From: Muricoccus nepalensis
Lineage (GTDB): Bacteria > Pseudomonadota > Alphaproteobacteria > Acetobacterales > Acetobacteraceae
Direction of reading: 5' to 3'
Length of the DNA stretch: 64,000 nucleotides
Assembly: GCF_006438825.1 (NCBI RefSeq)
Contig: NZ_RCZP01000010.1
Location: forward strand, 93,672-157,671
Shown here: piece by piece, positions 1 to 7,831 of the stretch
How the letters are laid out: the number at the start of each line of letters is the position of its first letter
Position numbering within the stretch: the stretch's first letter is position 1
Translations under genes and position numbers: made by a program
Notes under the pieces: model-generated
The model's input: only the letters and a program-made list of their open reading frames with translations
What the model was told of the DNA's origin: nothing
The model's database searches: none

Positions 1-278
1 GCACGCGCTCGGCCGAGGTGCAGGACCTCGAGAAGGCGATCCCGATCGTGCGGGCGGCGACCGACCTGCCCATCGCGATCGGCTTCGGCGTGCGCACGCC
101 CGAGCAGGCGGCGGACGCGGTGCGGGTGGCCGACGGCGCGGTGGTGGCTTCCTCCCTCATCGAGATCCTGGCGGGGACGCTCGACGACAAGGGGCGGGCG
201 ACGCCGGGGACGGTGCGGGCCGTGCTGGACGGGGTGCGGGCGCTGGCCGAAGGGGTGCGGGGCGCGCGCGAGGGCTGA
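1..278 (+). CDS. trpA: Tryptophan synthase alpha subunit, C-terminal part (5' end outside window)
   Basis: Codons run in frame from base 3 to the TGA at 276-278. The roughly 91 visible residues match the end of the TrpA TIM barrel, which cleaves indole-3-glycerol phosphate to indole and glyceraldehyde-3-phosphate. Diagnostic pieces are GFGVRTPEQA, the phosphate-binding region after strand 7, and DGAVVASSLIE from strand 8. The start and the catalytic Glu and Asp lie upstream of the window. In many alphaproteobacteria trpA is followed directly by accD and folC; here those genes start at 6860 and 7832, so about 6.5 kb of unrelated genes separate them. Assignment is firm; the gene is partial only because the window begins inside it. 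Confidence 0.93.
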   Translation, partial: TRSAEVQDLEKAIPIVRAATDLPIAIGFGVRTPEQAADAVRVADGAVVASSLIEILAGTLDDKGRATPGTVRAVLDGVRALAEGVRGAREG

Positions 279-463
279 GGCGGCGCCCGCGCCGGCCGGG
301 CGGGGGCGGAACCTTCTTGCTCTTCAACTTGTGGTATGGGCGCCCGGGTCCCGGCGTGCTTCCGTAAAAGCATGCTCAGCGTTCCCGCGGCCGGCTCGGT
401 CCGGCACGAAGCCTCGCCACCGGGTGAAAACCGCCCCTTCCCCTGCCTGACCGGGGAGGGCCG

Positions 464-2473
464 GTGATGGCCGTCCCGCGAGCGGCCGAACCCCCTCCGG
501 AGGGGCGCTACGCCAGCGGGTGGCTGCCCGACGAGCCGCCGGACGGGTTCCTCGATGCCTGGGGAGGCGAGGTGCTGCGGGGCGCCACCCTGCCGCGGGA
601 CGGCGTCCTTCCCGCCGCGCCGGTCCGCTTCGCGCTGTTCCACCGCAACTACGGCGTCGCGCTGATCGATCTTGCGCCCGAGGAGGTGCCGGAGGCGGCG
701 GCGCGGTTCCGCCGGGCCTACGCGGCGCGCTTCACGGGGCCGGTGCCGCCGGTGGTCTACCGTTCCTTCTCGGCCGCGGACCTGTGGCGGCTGACGGTCC
801 TGCTCGACTTCGCCTTCGCCGGGCAGCCGGCGCCGCTCGGCGAGGAGTGGCTCGGCCGGGCGCAGGCGCTGCTCGCGGGGCCGCCGGTCGCGGTGGTTTC
901 CCTTGTGACCCGGCCGGCCGCGGGGCGCGCGGAGCCGGTGCCGCCCGTGCCGGAGCCGAGGCTGAGAGAGCCGGGGCCCGGCGCGGCGACGCCGGCGGCC
1001 GACGCGGCGGCGGACCTGGCGATCCCGGACCGGCCGGCGCCGGCCGCGCCGCGGAGCGCCACGCGGGCGCCCGTGCCGCCGATAGCGGACCCGGATCCCG
1101 CGCCGCTGCCCCGGGCGGGTGCGCCCGGCCTGGGCCTTCCCGCCGCGGAACCGGCGGTGGCGCCGGCGATGGCGACGGAGGCCCTGCGGCAGCCCGGCCT
1201 GGCCCGGCGCGCCCTGCCCTTCGCCGTGCTGCTCCTGGCAGGGGTGGGCGGGGTGGCCTGGATGACGCAGCCCGGCGGGGAGGGGTCGCGCGGCCCGCGG
1301 GCGGTCCTGCCCGGCGCGGCGGACCGGGCCGATGCCCTGCCGGCGCGCGGCGGCGAGGTCCTGCCGGCGCGGCAGGAGGAGGCGGAGGCCCTGGCCCGCA
1401 AGGGCGCGAGGGCGGCGCCCGAACTCCTCGCCGTCGAGACGCCGGCGGCCGCGCCTTGGGACACCGTGTCGGCCAAGCCCGGCGGAACCGCCGTGGCGGC
1501 GCTGGAGGACCGCGCGGCGGAAGCGCCCGCAGAGCCCCTGGCGAAGCCGGTGGGGGAGATCGCGCCGGAGGCGCGCTGGGAGGACATGCCGGCGGCGCGG
1601 GAGGAGACGCCCGAAGCGGGCGGCCCGGCCGCGGCGCCTCCGGAGGAGGGTCCTGCTCCGCCGGCCGGCGTGCCGGCGATCGGCGCGCTGCCGGCGGAAG
1701 CGCCTGCCGGGCCGCCGCTGCCCGCGGCCGGCCCCGTGGCGGGCGTGGCGCCGCCCGAGGCCGGACCGGCCATTCCGGCACCGGCCTCCCCGGTCGCGCC
1801 GCCGCTGGCGGCGCGCGCGCCGGCCGGGCTGCCCCGCGACGTCGCGTCGCCCGAGGCGCCGCCCCCGGCACCGCCGGTGGACTTTGCCCCGATGGCTGGC
1901 CCGGTGGCGGTGCCGGTGGTTCCCGCCGGCCCGGCCGTCCCGGTGCCGGCCGGGCCGGCGGCCCCGGCCGCGCCGGTCGCGCAAGCGGTGCCGCCGCCTG
2001 TCGAGGCGCCCGCGCCCGCGGCGGTTCCGGCTCCGGCCGTGGTTCCCGCACCGGTTCCGGCGCTGGCGCCCCTGGCCGGGCCGGCCCCGGTTCCGGCGCC
2101 GCCCTCGGCGGAGGCCGCGCCGCCCGTCGCCGCGGCCGCCCCGGCGCCGCGCCTGCCGCCCGAGCGGGTGGCGCCGGCGCTGCTGGAGGCGCTGGTGCGG
2201 CGGGGGGACGCGATGATGGCGCTGGGGGATGTCTCGGCCGCGCGGCTGCTCTATGAGCGGGCGGCGGCGGGCGGCAGCGCGGCGGCGGCGATGGCCCTGG
2301 GACGGAGCCACGACCCCGCGGTGCTGTCGACGCTGCAGGTGCGGGGCCTGCGGGGTGACCCGGCGCTGGCGGCGTCCTGGTACCGGCGCGCGGCCGCGCT
2401 CGGCGACCCGGAGGGGGGACGGATGGCGCAGCGCCTCGCCGCGGGGCTGCCGGAGGGAGGGCGCGTGCCATGA
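464..2473 (+). CDS. Pro/Ala-rich single-pass membrane protein with C-terminal Sel1-like repeats
   Basis: 669 residues if the GTG at 464 is used; an ATG follows at 467, and GGGGAGGG at 452-459 serves either. Three parts are visible. Residues 1-150 are a compact N-terminal domain I do not recognise (FALFHRNYGVALIDLAP is its best-conserved-looking stretch). A hydrophobic segment near residues 250-266 (ALPFAVLLLAGVGGVAWM) is the likely single membrane span. A very long Ala/Pro/Val-rich linker, about residues 330-560, leads to two Sel1/TPR-like helical repeats at about 565-660 (RLLYERAAAGG, SWYRRAAALGDPEGG). This suggests an anchored protein whose repeat domain is held away from the membrane and may bind partners. 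Its stop overlaps the start of the TAXI receptor gene in an ATGA, so the two are probably translated together. Function unknown. Confidence 0.85.
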   Translation: MMAVPRAAEPPPEGRYASGWLPDEPPDGFLDAWGGEVLRGATLPRDGVLPAAPVRFALFHRNYGVALIDLAPEEVPEAAARFRRAYAARFTGPVPPVVYRSFSAADLWRLTVLLDFAFAGQPAPLGEEWLGRAQALLAGPPVAVVSLVTRPAAGRAEPVPPVPEPRLREPGPGAATPAADAAADLAIPDRPAPAAPRSATRAPVPPIADPDPAPLPRAGAPGLGLPAAEPAVAPAMATEALRQPGLARRALPFAVLLLAGVGGVAWMTQPGGEGSRGPRAVLPGAADRADALPARGGEVLPARQEEAEALARKGARAAPELLAVETPAAAPWDTVSAKPGGTAVAALEDRAAEAPAEPLAKPVGEIAPEARWEDMPAAREETPEAGGPAAAPPEEGPAPPAGVPAIGALPAEAPAGPPLPAAGPVAGVAPPEAGPAIPAPASPVAPPLAARAPAGLPRDVASPEAPPPAPPVDFAPMAGPVAVPVVPAGPAVPVPAGPAAPAAPVAQAVPPPVEAPAPAAVPAPAVVPAPVPALAPLAGPAPVPAPPSAEAAPPVAAAAPAPRLPPERVAPALLEALVRRGDAMMALGDVSAARLLYERAAAGGSAAAAMALGRSHDPAVLSTLQVRGLRGDPALAASWYRRAAALGDPEGGRMAQRLAAGLPEGGRVP

Positions 2474-3519
2474 ACGGGAACCCGGCGGGGGGCGCCACGC
2501 GGCGCGGGCTGCTGCTGGCCAGCGCCCTCGCGCTGCCGGCGTTGCGGGCGGCGCCGGCCGAGGCGCAGGCCCTGGTCCCGGCGCAGGCCCCCGGCGGGCG
2601 CGACAGCCTGGCCGCGATGGGCGCGCGGGCGAACGCGGGGACGATCGGCGTCATCTCCGGCGGCGTGGACGGCACCTACGTGCGGATCGCGGCCGACCTG
2701 GCGGCGGTGCTCGACGACGGGGAGCGGCTGCGGGTGCTGCCGATCATCGGCCGCGGCTCGGTCCAGAACATCTCCGACATCATGTTCGTGCGCGGCGTCG
2801 ACGTCGGGATCGTGCAGTCGGACGCGCTGGCCTTCGTGCGCAGCCGGCGGCTCTTCCCGGGCATGGGGCAGGTGATCCAGTACATCGCCAAGCTCTACGA
2901 CGAGGAGGTGCACGTCCTCGCGCGGCGGGAGGTGGCGCGGGTGGAGGACCTCGCGGGGAAGCGGGTGAACGTCGACGTCGCGGGCAGCGGCACGGCGATG
3001 ACGGCCGCCCTCATCCTCGAGGCGATGGGGATCTCGGCCAACCTCGTGAACGAGCCGCAGGACCTGGCGCTGGACCGGCTGCGGCGCGGCGAGATCGCGG
3101 CGCTCGTCTACGTCACGGGCAAGCCGGCGCGGCTCTTCGCGGGGCTCTCGGCGGATTCCGGGCTGCACTTCCTCTCGCTGCCGATGACGCCGGCGCTGGT
3201 GGAGACCTACCTGCCCGCGCAGCTCTCCACGGCGCAGTACCCGGGGCTGGTGGCGGCGGAGGCGCCGGTGGACACGCTGGCGGTGGGCGCGGTGATGGCC
3301 GTCTACGGCTGGACGCCGGGGACGGAGCGGCACCGCAAGGTCGCGGCCTTCGTCGAGGCCTTCTCGGGCAAGTTCGACCGCTTCCTGGTGCCGCCGCGGC
3401 ACCCGAAATGGCGCGAGGTGAACCTCGAGGCGCAGGTGCCGGGCTGGGTGCGCTTCAACCCGGCCCAGCCGCCGCCCGCGCCGCGCCGGCGCTACCGCTC
3501 GGGCGACGGCGAGTTCTGA
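2470..3519 (+). CDS. TAXI-family (TRAP-associated extracytoplasmic) solute receptor without permease
   Basis: 349 residues with a Tat-like/Sec signal (RRGLLLASALALPALRAAPAEA, residues 12-33) followed by a TAXI-type periplasmic binding fold. Recognisable elements are the first-strand loop ISGGVDGTYVRIAADLA, the segment NISDIMFVRGVDVGIVQSDAL, and AGKRVNVDVAGSGTAMTA, where TAXI proteins bind ligand carboxylates. TAXI receptors normally deliver substrates to a fused TRAP permease; none lies within 15 kb on this strand except the separate system at 18.2-21.2 kb, which has its own receptor. The ATG overlaps the upstream stop by 4 bp, coupling it to the Sel1-repeat membrane protein. The classic GTGG-YYP-G pattern is altered here, so the ligand may differ. 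It could act as a sensor rather than in transport; that is inference. Confidence 0.88.
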   Translation: MNGNPAGGATRRGLLLASALALPALRAAPAEAQALVPAQAPGGRDSLAAMGARANAGTIGVISGGVDGTYVRIAADLAAVLDDGERLRVLPIIGRGSVQNISDIMFVRGVDVGIVQSDALAFVRSRRLFPGMGQVIQYIAKLYDEEVHVLARREVARVEDLAGKRVNVDVAGSGTAMTAALILEAMGISANLVNEPQDLALDRLRRGEIAALVYVTGKPARLFAGLSADSGLHFLSLPMTPALVETYLPAQLSTAQYPGLVAAEAPVDTLAVGAVMAVYGWTPGTERHRKVAAFVEAFSGKFDRFLVPPRHPKWREVNLEAQVPGWVRFNPAQPPPAPRRRYRSGDGEF

Positions 3520-3613
3520 GCCCCTCGCCCGCCGGTTGGCAGGGCGGGCGGAGGCGGCGCATCCTTCCGCCGCACGGCCCGCCAAGGGGCCGGCGGATCG
3601 GGAGGAGCGGGGC

Positions 3614-4477
3614 ATGTCGGCCTTCGACGGGAATTTCGGGACGGCGGCGCGGCGGATCGCGCTGGGGGCGGCGCTCGCGCTCGGGCTCGCGGGCGGGGTT
3701 CAGGCGCAAGGTCAGGCGCAGGAGCGCGCGGCGCGGCCGGCGGTGGCGGCGCTGGAGGAGCGGCCGGCCTCGGCGATCTTCATCGGGAACAGCTTCTTCT
3801 ACTACAACAACTCGATGCACGGGCACGTCACGAACCTGCTGCGCGGCGCGGGGGAGACGCGGCCCTTCCGCAGCACCTCCGTCACCATCAGCGGCTCGGG
3901 CTTCGACTGGCACGACGTGGAGTCCTACTTCCGGCCGAACGCGGTGGGCGCCTATTCCTTCGACGAGGGCAACAACGTCGTCTTCAACAACAACGCGCGG
4001 TTGTTCGACATCGCGATCCTGATGGATTGCAGCCAGTGCCCGATCCACCCGCGGCTCGCGCCCGTCTTCACCGAGTATGCGAAGCGCCACAGCGACACGG
4101 TGCGGCGGCACGGCGCGAAGCCCGTGCTGTTCATGTCCTGGGCCTACGCCGACAAGCCCGAGATGACGGAGCAGCTCGCCGAGGCCTACACGCGGGCGGG
4201 CAACGACAACGGCGCGCTGGTGATCCCGGCGGGGCTCGCCTTCGCGCGCAGCCTCCGCGAGCGGCCCTCGCTCAACCTCTACGTCGCGGACAAGCGGCAC
4301 CCGAGCCTGGCGGGCACCTACCTCGCGGCGGCGACGACCTATGGCGCGATCTTCGGCGCCTCGACGGAGGGGAACCCCTACACGGCGGGGCTAGAGCCGG
4401 AGACGGCGCGCTTCCTGCAGACGGTGGCCTGGCAGACCGTGCGGGACTACCTGGGCACGCGCCGAGCGGCGAACTGA
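3614..4477 (+). CDS. Secreted SGNH/GDSL-type hydrolase-like protein
   Basis: 287 residues. I start at the ATG at 3614 because GGAGGAG lies at 3601-3607; an earlier in-frame start at 3536 lacks a ribosome site. Residues 8-31 (RIALGAALALGLAGGVQAQ) form a signal peptide, so it is exported. IFIGNSFFYYNNS places the SGNH block I Ser at about residue 60 (GNS instead of GDS), and DKRHPSLAG gives the block V Asp226 and His229. That spacing fits a Ser-His-Asp hydrolase of the SGNH superfamily, which includes esterases, lipases and carbohydrate O-deacetylases. The Cys pair in DCSQCPIHPR could form a disulfide. It stands 94 bp after the TAXI gene on the same strand. The substrate cannot be told from sequence. 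Confidence 0.8.
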   Translation: MSAFDGNFGTAARRIALGAALALGLAGGVQAQGQAQERAARPAVAALEERPASAIFIGNSFFYYNNSMHGHVTNLLRGAGETRPFRSTSVTISGSGFDWHDVESYFRPNAVGAYSFDEGNNVVFNNNARLFDIAILMDCSQCPIHPRLAPVFTEYAKRHSDTVRRHGAKPVLFMSWAYADKPEMTEQLAEAYTRAGNDNGALVIPAGLAFARSLRERPSLNLYVADKRHPSLAGTYLAAATTYGAIFGASTEGNPYTAGLEPETARFLQTVAWQTVRDYLGTRRAAN

Positions 4478-4505
4478 GGGGCGGCCCGGCCGGCCCCCTG
4501 CGCCG

Positions 4506-5453
4506 CTACCCGCCGAGGGGGAGTGCGATGGCGCAGGAAAGGCCGTCCGGCTCCCGGTGCAGCCGCGTCTCGCCGCCGAGGGCGAAGCGCATCACCTCCT
4601 CGATGACGGGCCAGCCGGGGAGGGGGGAGGCCGGGGCGCCCTCCTGCCGCCAGTCGAGGAGCAGGCGGTGCTCCGGGCCCTTCTCGAGGTCCCAGGCGAC
4701 GCGGAGGCGCCCGCCGGGGGGCACCGCGGTCGCGAGCTCGTGGAGCGCGAGGGCGAGGGGTTCGGCGATGCCGGGGCGGAGCGGGACGGGCGGGCCCTCC
4801 AGCCGCGCCTCGATCGAGCGCGCGTCGAGCTCGCCCCGCAGCAGGGTGTCCAGCGCGCTGCCGCCGGCGCCCTGGGCGCGGCCGAGGGCGGCGAGGCGGC
4901 CGTCGAAGGCGCGGCCGTCCTCGGGCGCGACGAGGGTGCGGGTGGCGATGGCGCGGATCGTCTCCAGCATGGCCGCGGTGCGATCCCGCAGCAGGCCCGC
5001 GCGCGGGTGCGGGCGGGGGTCGGCGGTCGCGTCGCGCTGGATGGAGAGCCAGTGCGTCACCGCGCCGTCCGGGCCGAGGACGGGGCCGACGATCCACTCG
5101 TTGCGGTAGGGCGTGCCGTCCTTGCGGTAGTTGATCGTGGCGCCCGTGAAGTGGCGGCCCGCGCTGAGAGAGGCGCGCAGGCGGTCGAGCTCCGCGCGGT
5201 CGGTGCGCGGGCCCTGGAGGAGGCGCGGGGAGCGGCCGATGAGCTCGCCGGCGGCGTAGCCGGTGATCGCCTCGAAGCGCGCGTTGGCGTAGCGGATGAC
5301 GGGGCCGGGCGGGTCGAGGGCCGCGTCGGTCATCACAGCGGCGAGGCCCGCGACGTCGAGGGCGGCGCCGACAAGGGCGGCGCTCAGCGCGCCGACGCTG
5401 CCGGCGAGGTCCGGGGCGGGGCTCTGCGCCGCGGGCGGGGCTTCATCGTCCAT
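4506..5453 (-). CDS. LOV-like PAS protein with degenerate HWE-type histidine kinase domain
   Basis: 315 residues. Residues about 35-143 are a PAS domain of the LOV subclass (RYANARFEAITGYAAGELIG, then NYRKDGTPYRNEW and WLSIQRD). The flavin-linking motif, normally G-R-N-C-R-F-L-Q, reads GRSPRLLQ at 73-80, so Pro76 replaces the photoactive Cys. The C-terminal part follows HWE/HisKA_2 kinases (TIRAIATRTL, LALALHELAT, LLDWRQEGAP, GGETRLHREPDGLSCAIALPL). However, the His of the usual H-R-V-K-N box is absent (LLRDRT, 154-159), and the N-box is shortened (HELATAVPPGG, 238-248), with no Asn. It is probably an inactive sensor or regulator. Its start overlaps the cbpM stop by 11 bp, making it the third gene of a co-chaperone operon. 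No frameshift is visible. Confidence 0.85.
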   Translation of the reverse strand: MDDEAPPAAQSPAPDLAGSVGALSAALVGAALDVAGLAAVMTDAALDPPGPVIRYANARFEAITGYAAGELIGRSPRLLQGPRTDRAELDRLRASLSAGRHFTGATINYRKDGTPYRNEWIVGPVLGPDGAVTHWLSIQRDATADPRPHPRAGLLRDRTAAMLETIRAIATRTLVAPEDGRAFDGRLAALGRAQGAGGSALDTLLRGELDARSIEARLEGPPVPLRPGIAEPLALALHELATAVPPGGRLRVAWDLEKGPEHRLLLDWRQEGAPASPLPGWPVIEEVMRFALGGETRLHREPDGLSCAIALPLGG

Positions 5454-5739
5454 CGGGGGCGTCCCTCGCGCGCTCGAGCGCTTCGGCCAGGCGGCGGAGC
5501 TGGCGGCGTGTGGCGTGGAGGCGGTCCAGCAGCTGGAGGACGACGGGCATGGCGGCCTCGTTCACCTCCAGTTCCTCGCGCAGCTCGAGGATGAGGCGGC
5601 AGCGGGCGAGGTCGATCTCCTCGAAGACGAGCTCCTCGCCCTGCCGCTGCGGGCGGACCCAGCCCTCCTCGATCCAGGCGCGGAGCTCGGCCTCGCCGAG
5701 GCCGCGGACGCGGACGAGGACGCCCTCGATTCCGATCAT
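5443..5739 (-). CDS. cbpM: CbpM-like chaperone modulator (MerR-like fold)
   Basis: 98 residues with the single MerR-like helix-turn-helix and C-terminal helix of CbpM. In E. coli, CbpM binds the J-domain of CbpA and blocks its stimulation of DnaK. Visible hallmarks are LRAWIEEGWVRPQ in the winged region, FEEIDLARCRLILELREELEVNEAAMPVVLQLLD split over the central helices, and a basic coiled tail (ATRRQLRRLAEALERAR). The ATG overlaps the cbpA stop by 4 bp, and its own end overlaps the next gene by 11 bp, so expression with cbpA is very likely. The length is close to the usual 100 residues. The cbpA-cbpM order is the canonical one, which supports the call. Confidence 0.9.
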   Translation of the reverse strand: MIGIEGVLVRVRGLGEAELRAWIEEGWVRPQRQGEELVFEEIDLARCRLILELREELEVNEAAMPVVLQLLDRLHATRRQLRRLAEALERARDAPDGR

Positions 5740-6680
5740 GCCCCGCTCCTCATCGCGGCGCGCGGGTCCTCGCCCCCGGGCGGGGACCAGCGGCGCAGGA
5801 ACTCCTCCAGCTTGTCGTCGACGGGTCCGAGGACGAGGCGGAGCGTGACCAGGAGGTCGCCGGCCGGCGTGCCCCCCGATTCGGCGACGCCCCGGCCGCG
5901 CAGGCGGAGCTGGGTGCCGGCGTCCGAGCGCGGGGGGACGGTCATCGTCACCTCGCCGCGCGGGGTGGGCACGGCGACGCGGGCGCCGAGCACGGCCTCG
6001 GCGAGGGTGACGGGGACCTCCATGCGGAGGTCGCGCCCGGCGCGCTCGTAGAAGGGGTGGGGGCCGACCGCGACCTCGATCAGCGCGTCGCCGTCGGGCG
6101 CGCCCTGGCTGCCGGGCGAGCCGCGGCCGCGCAGGCGCAGGACCTGGCCGTCCTCAAGCCCGGGCGGGATGCGGACGTCGAGGTCGCGGCCGTCGGGCAG
6201 GGTGAGGCGGCGGGTGGCGCCGTTGACGGCGTCGAGGAAGTCCACCGCGAGTCGGTAACGGGCGTCGCGGCCGCGGCGGGGGCCGGCCTCGCGGGACCGG
6301 AATAGGCCGAGGATGTCCTCAAGGTCGTCGGGGTCGAAGCTTGCGGCGCCGGCGGTGCCGCCGCCCATGCCCGCGAAGGGGTCACGCGGGCGGTAGCGGG
6401 CGCCCTCGGCCCCCTCGGCCTGGTCGCGGTAGTAGCCGCGGGGCGGGACCTCCTGGCCGGAGCCGTCGATCTCGCCGCGGTCGTAGCGGGCGCGGCGCTC
6501 GGGGTCGGAGAGAAGCTCGTGGGCGGCGTTGGCGGCCTTGAAGCGCTCCTCCGCGGCCTTGTCGCCGGGGTTGAGGTCGGGATGGTCGGTCTTGGCGATC
6601 TTGCGGAAGGCGCGGCGGATCGCGTCCGCGTCGGCGGTCCGGCTGACGCCCAGGATTTGGTAGGGATCGGGAGACGCCAT
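5736..6680 (-). CDS. cbpA: CbpA-type DnaJ co-chaperone (no zinc finger)
   Basis: 314 residues from the ATG at 6680; an upstream in-frame start at 6797 would add a tail unlike any J-protein, since the J-domain begins at once with PDPYQILGVSRTADADAIR. The HPD motif that stimulates DnaK ATPase is at residues 33-35 (TDHPDLNPGD). A short Gly/Arg-rich linker (about 70-130) follows, then two beta-sandwich substrate-binding domains (LPDGRDLDVRIPPGLEDGQ and VPVTLAEAVLGARVAVPTPRG). There is no CxxCxGxG zinc domain, which separates it from DnaJ and makes it class II. The length is near CbpA's 306. It is the first gene of the cbpA-cbpM-LOV/HWE operon. It is divergent from accD, with 179 bp between the start codons. 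Confidence 0.93.
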   Translation of the reverse strand: MASPDPYQILGVSRTADADAIRRAFRKIAKTDHPDLNPGDKAAEERFKAANAAHELLSDPERRARYDRGEIDGSGQEVPPRGYYRDQAEGAEGARYRPRDPFAGMGGGTAGAASFDPDDLEDILGLFRSREAGPRRGRDARYRLAVDFLDAVNGATRRLTLPDGRDLDVRIPPGLEDGQVLRLRGRGSPGSQGAPDGDALIEVAVGPHPFYERAGRDLRMEVPVTLAEAVLGARVAVPTPRGEVTMTVPPRSDAGTQLRLRGRGVAESGGTPAGDLLVTLRLVLGPVDDKLEEFLRRWSPPGGEDPRAAMRSGA

Positions 6681-6859
6681 GGCCGGGAGATAACGCCGGG
6701 GAGGGGTGGTTGGTCCAGGGGGCGCGCGGCCTTCCGTCGCCCCTTGCGCGCGGCGGGCGGACGCGCCTACCTCCGCCGCGCCGCTGGTCGTTCCCATCGG
6801 GAGCCGGCGGCGGGGCCGCGGCGGTTGATGGGGCGGCCCGGAAGGGACATAGGGCAGGG

Positions 6860-7768
6860 ATGAACTGGATCTCCGACTGGGCGCTGCCCAAGATACAGAC
6901 GCTGTTCGGCGCCAAGCGCGACGTGCCGGAGAACCTCTGGATCAAGTGCCCCCATTGCGGGGAGATGGTCTTCCACCAGGACCTGGAGCGGAGCCTGCAC
7001 GTCTGCCCCAACTGCGGGCACCACATGCGCATCTCCGCCCAGCGGCGGCTGGACTACACGCTCGACCCCGGCTGGGCGCGGATCGAGCTGCCGCGGGCGC
7101 CGGCGGACCCGCTGCGCTTCCGCGACCAGCGGCGCTACGGCGACCGGCTGCGCGAGGCCCAGCAGAAGGCGGGCATGGACGACGCGGTCGCGGTCGCGCA
7201 CGGGACGATCGAGGGGCAGCCGGCGGTGGCGGCGGCCTTCGAGTTCTCCTTCATGGGCGGCTCCATGGGCGCCGGCGTGGGCGAGGGGATCGTGACCGCC
7301 GCGCGGCTGGCCGTGCTGCAGGACGCGCCGCTGATCGTCTTCACGGCCTCGGGCGGGGCGCGGATGCAGGAGGGGGCGATCTCCCTCATGCAGATGCCGC
7401 GCACGGTGATCGCGACGCGCATGGTGAAGGAGGCGGGGCTGCCCTTCATCGTCGTGCTCTGCGACCCCACCACGGGCGGCGTCACGGCGTCCTTCGCGAT
7501 GCTGGGCGACATCCAGATCGCCGAGCCCGGCGCGCTGATCGGCTTCGCGGGCGCGCGGGTGATCGAGCAGACGGTGCGCGAGAAGCTGCCCGAGGGCTTC
7601 CAGCGCGCGGAGTACCTGCTGGAGCACGGCATCCTCGACATGGTGGTGCCGCGGGGCGAGATGCGGGCGATGCTGGCGCGGCTGATCGGCTTCCTGCGGA
7701 CCCCGCCGGCGCCGGCCGAGGCCGCGGCGGCCGAGGCGGCGCCGCTGGCCGCGCCGGCCGCGGGTTAG
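6860..7768 (+). CDS. accD: Acetyl-CoA carboxylase carboxyltransferase subunit beta
   Basis: 302 residues from the ATG at 6860 (GGCAGGGA just upstream). The protein opens with NWISDWALPKIQTLFG and an N-terminal zinc ribbon with Cys30, Cys33, Cys49 and Cys52 (CPHC and CPNC), then the crotonase-like carboxyltransferase domain with FEFSFMGGSMGAGVGEGI, FTASGGARMQEG and PTTGGVTASFAMLGD. Together with AccA it transfers the carboxyl group from biotin on AccB to acetyl-CoA, making malonyl-CoA for fatty acid synthesis in the cytosol. The Ala-rich C-terminus (after about residue 280) is typical of alphaproteobacterial AccD. The gene is 63 bp before folC, the usual arrangement. Confidence 0.97.
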   Translation: MNWISDWALPKIQTLFGAKRDVPENLWIKCPHCGEMVFHQDLERSLHVCPNCGHHMRISAQRRLDYTLDPGWARIELPRAPADPLRFRDQRRYGDRLREAQQKAGMDDAVAVAHGTIEGQPAVAAAFEFSFMGGSMGAGVGEGIVTAARLAVLQDAPLIVFTASGGARMQEGAISLMQMPRTVIATRMVKEAGLPFIVVLCDPTTGGVTASFAMLGDIQIAEPGALIGFAGARVIEQTVREKLPEGFQRAEYLLEHGILDMVVPRGEMRAMLARLIGFLRTPPAPAEAAAAEAAPLAAPAAG

Positions 7769-7831
7769 GGGCGGCCCGCCGCGCCGGGACGGATGCGCCC
7801 GGCGTCGCGCCGGGCCTGGGGAAGGGCGGCC

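Noticed and set aside
732..2675. Long open frames on the minus strand and in other frames over the Pro/Ala-rich gene
   Set aside because: Low-complexity GC-rich codons keep several frames open; only the 464-2473 frame has a ribosome site, membrane helix and Sel1 repeats.
4506..5453. Functional blue-light LOV histidine kinase
   Set aside because: The reactive Cys, phospho-acceptor His and N-box Asn are all missing.
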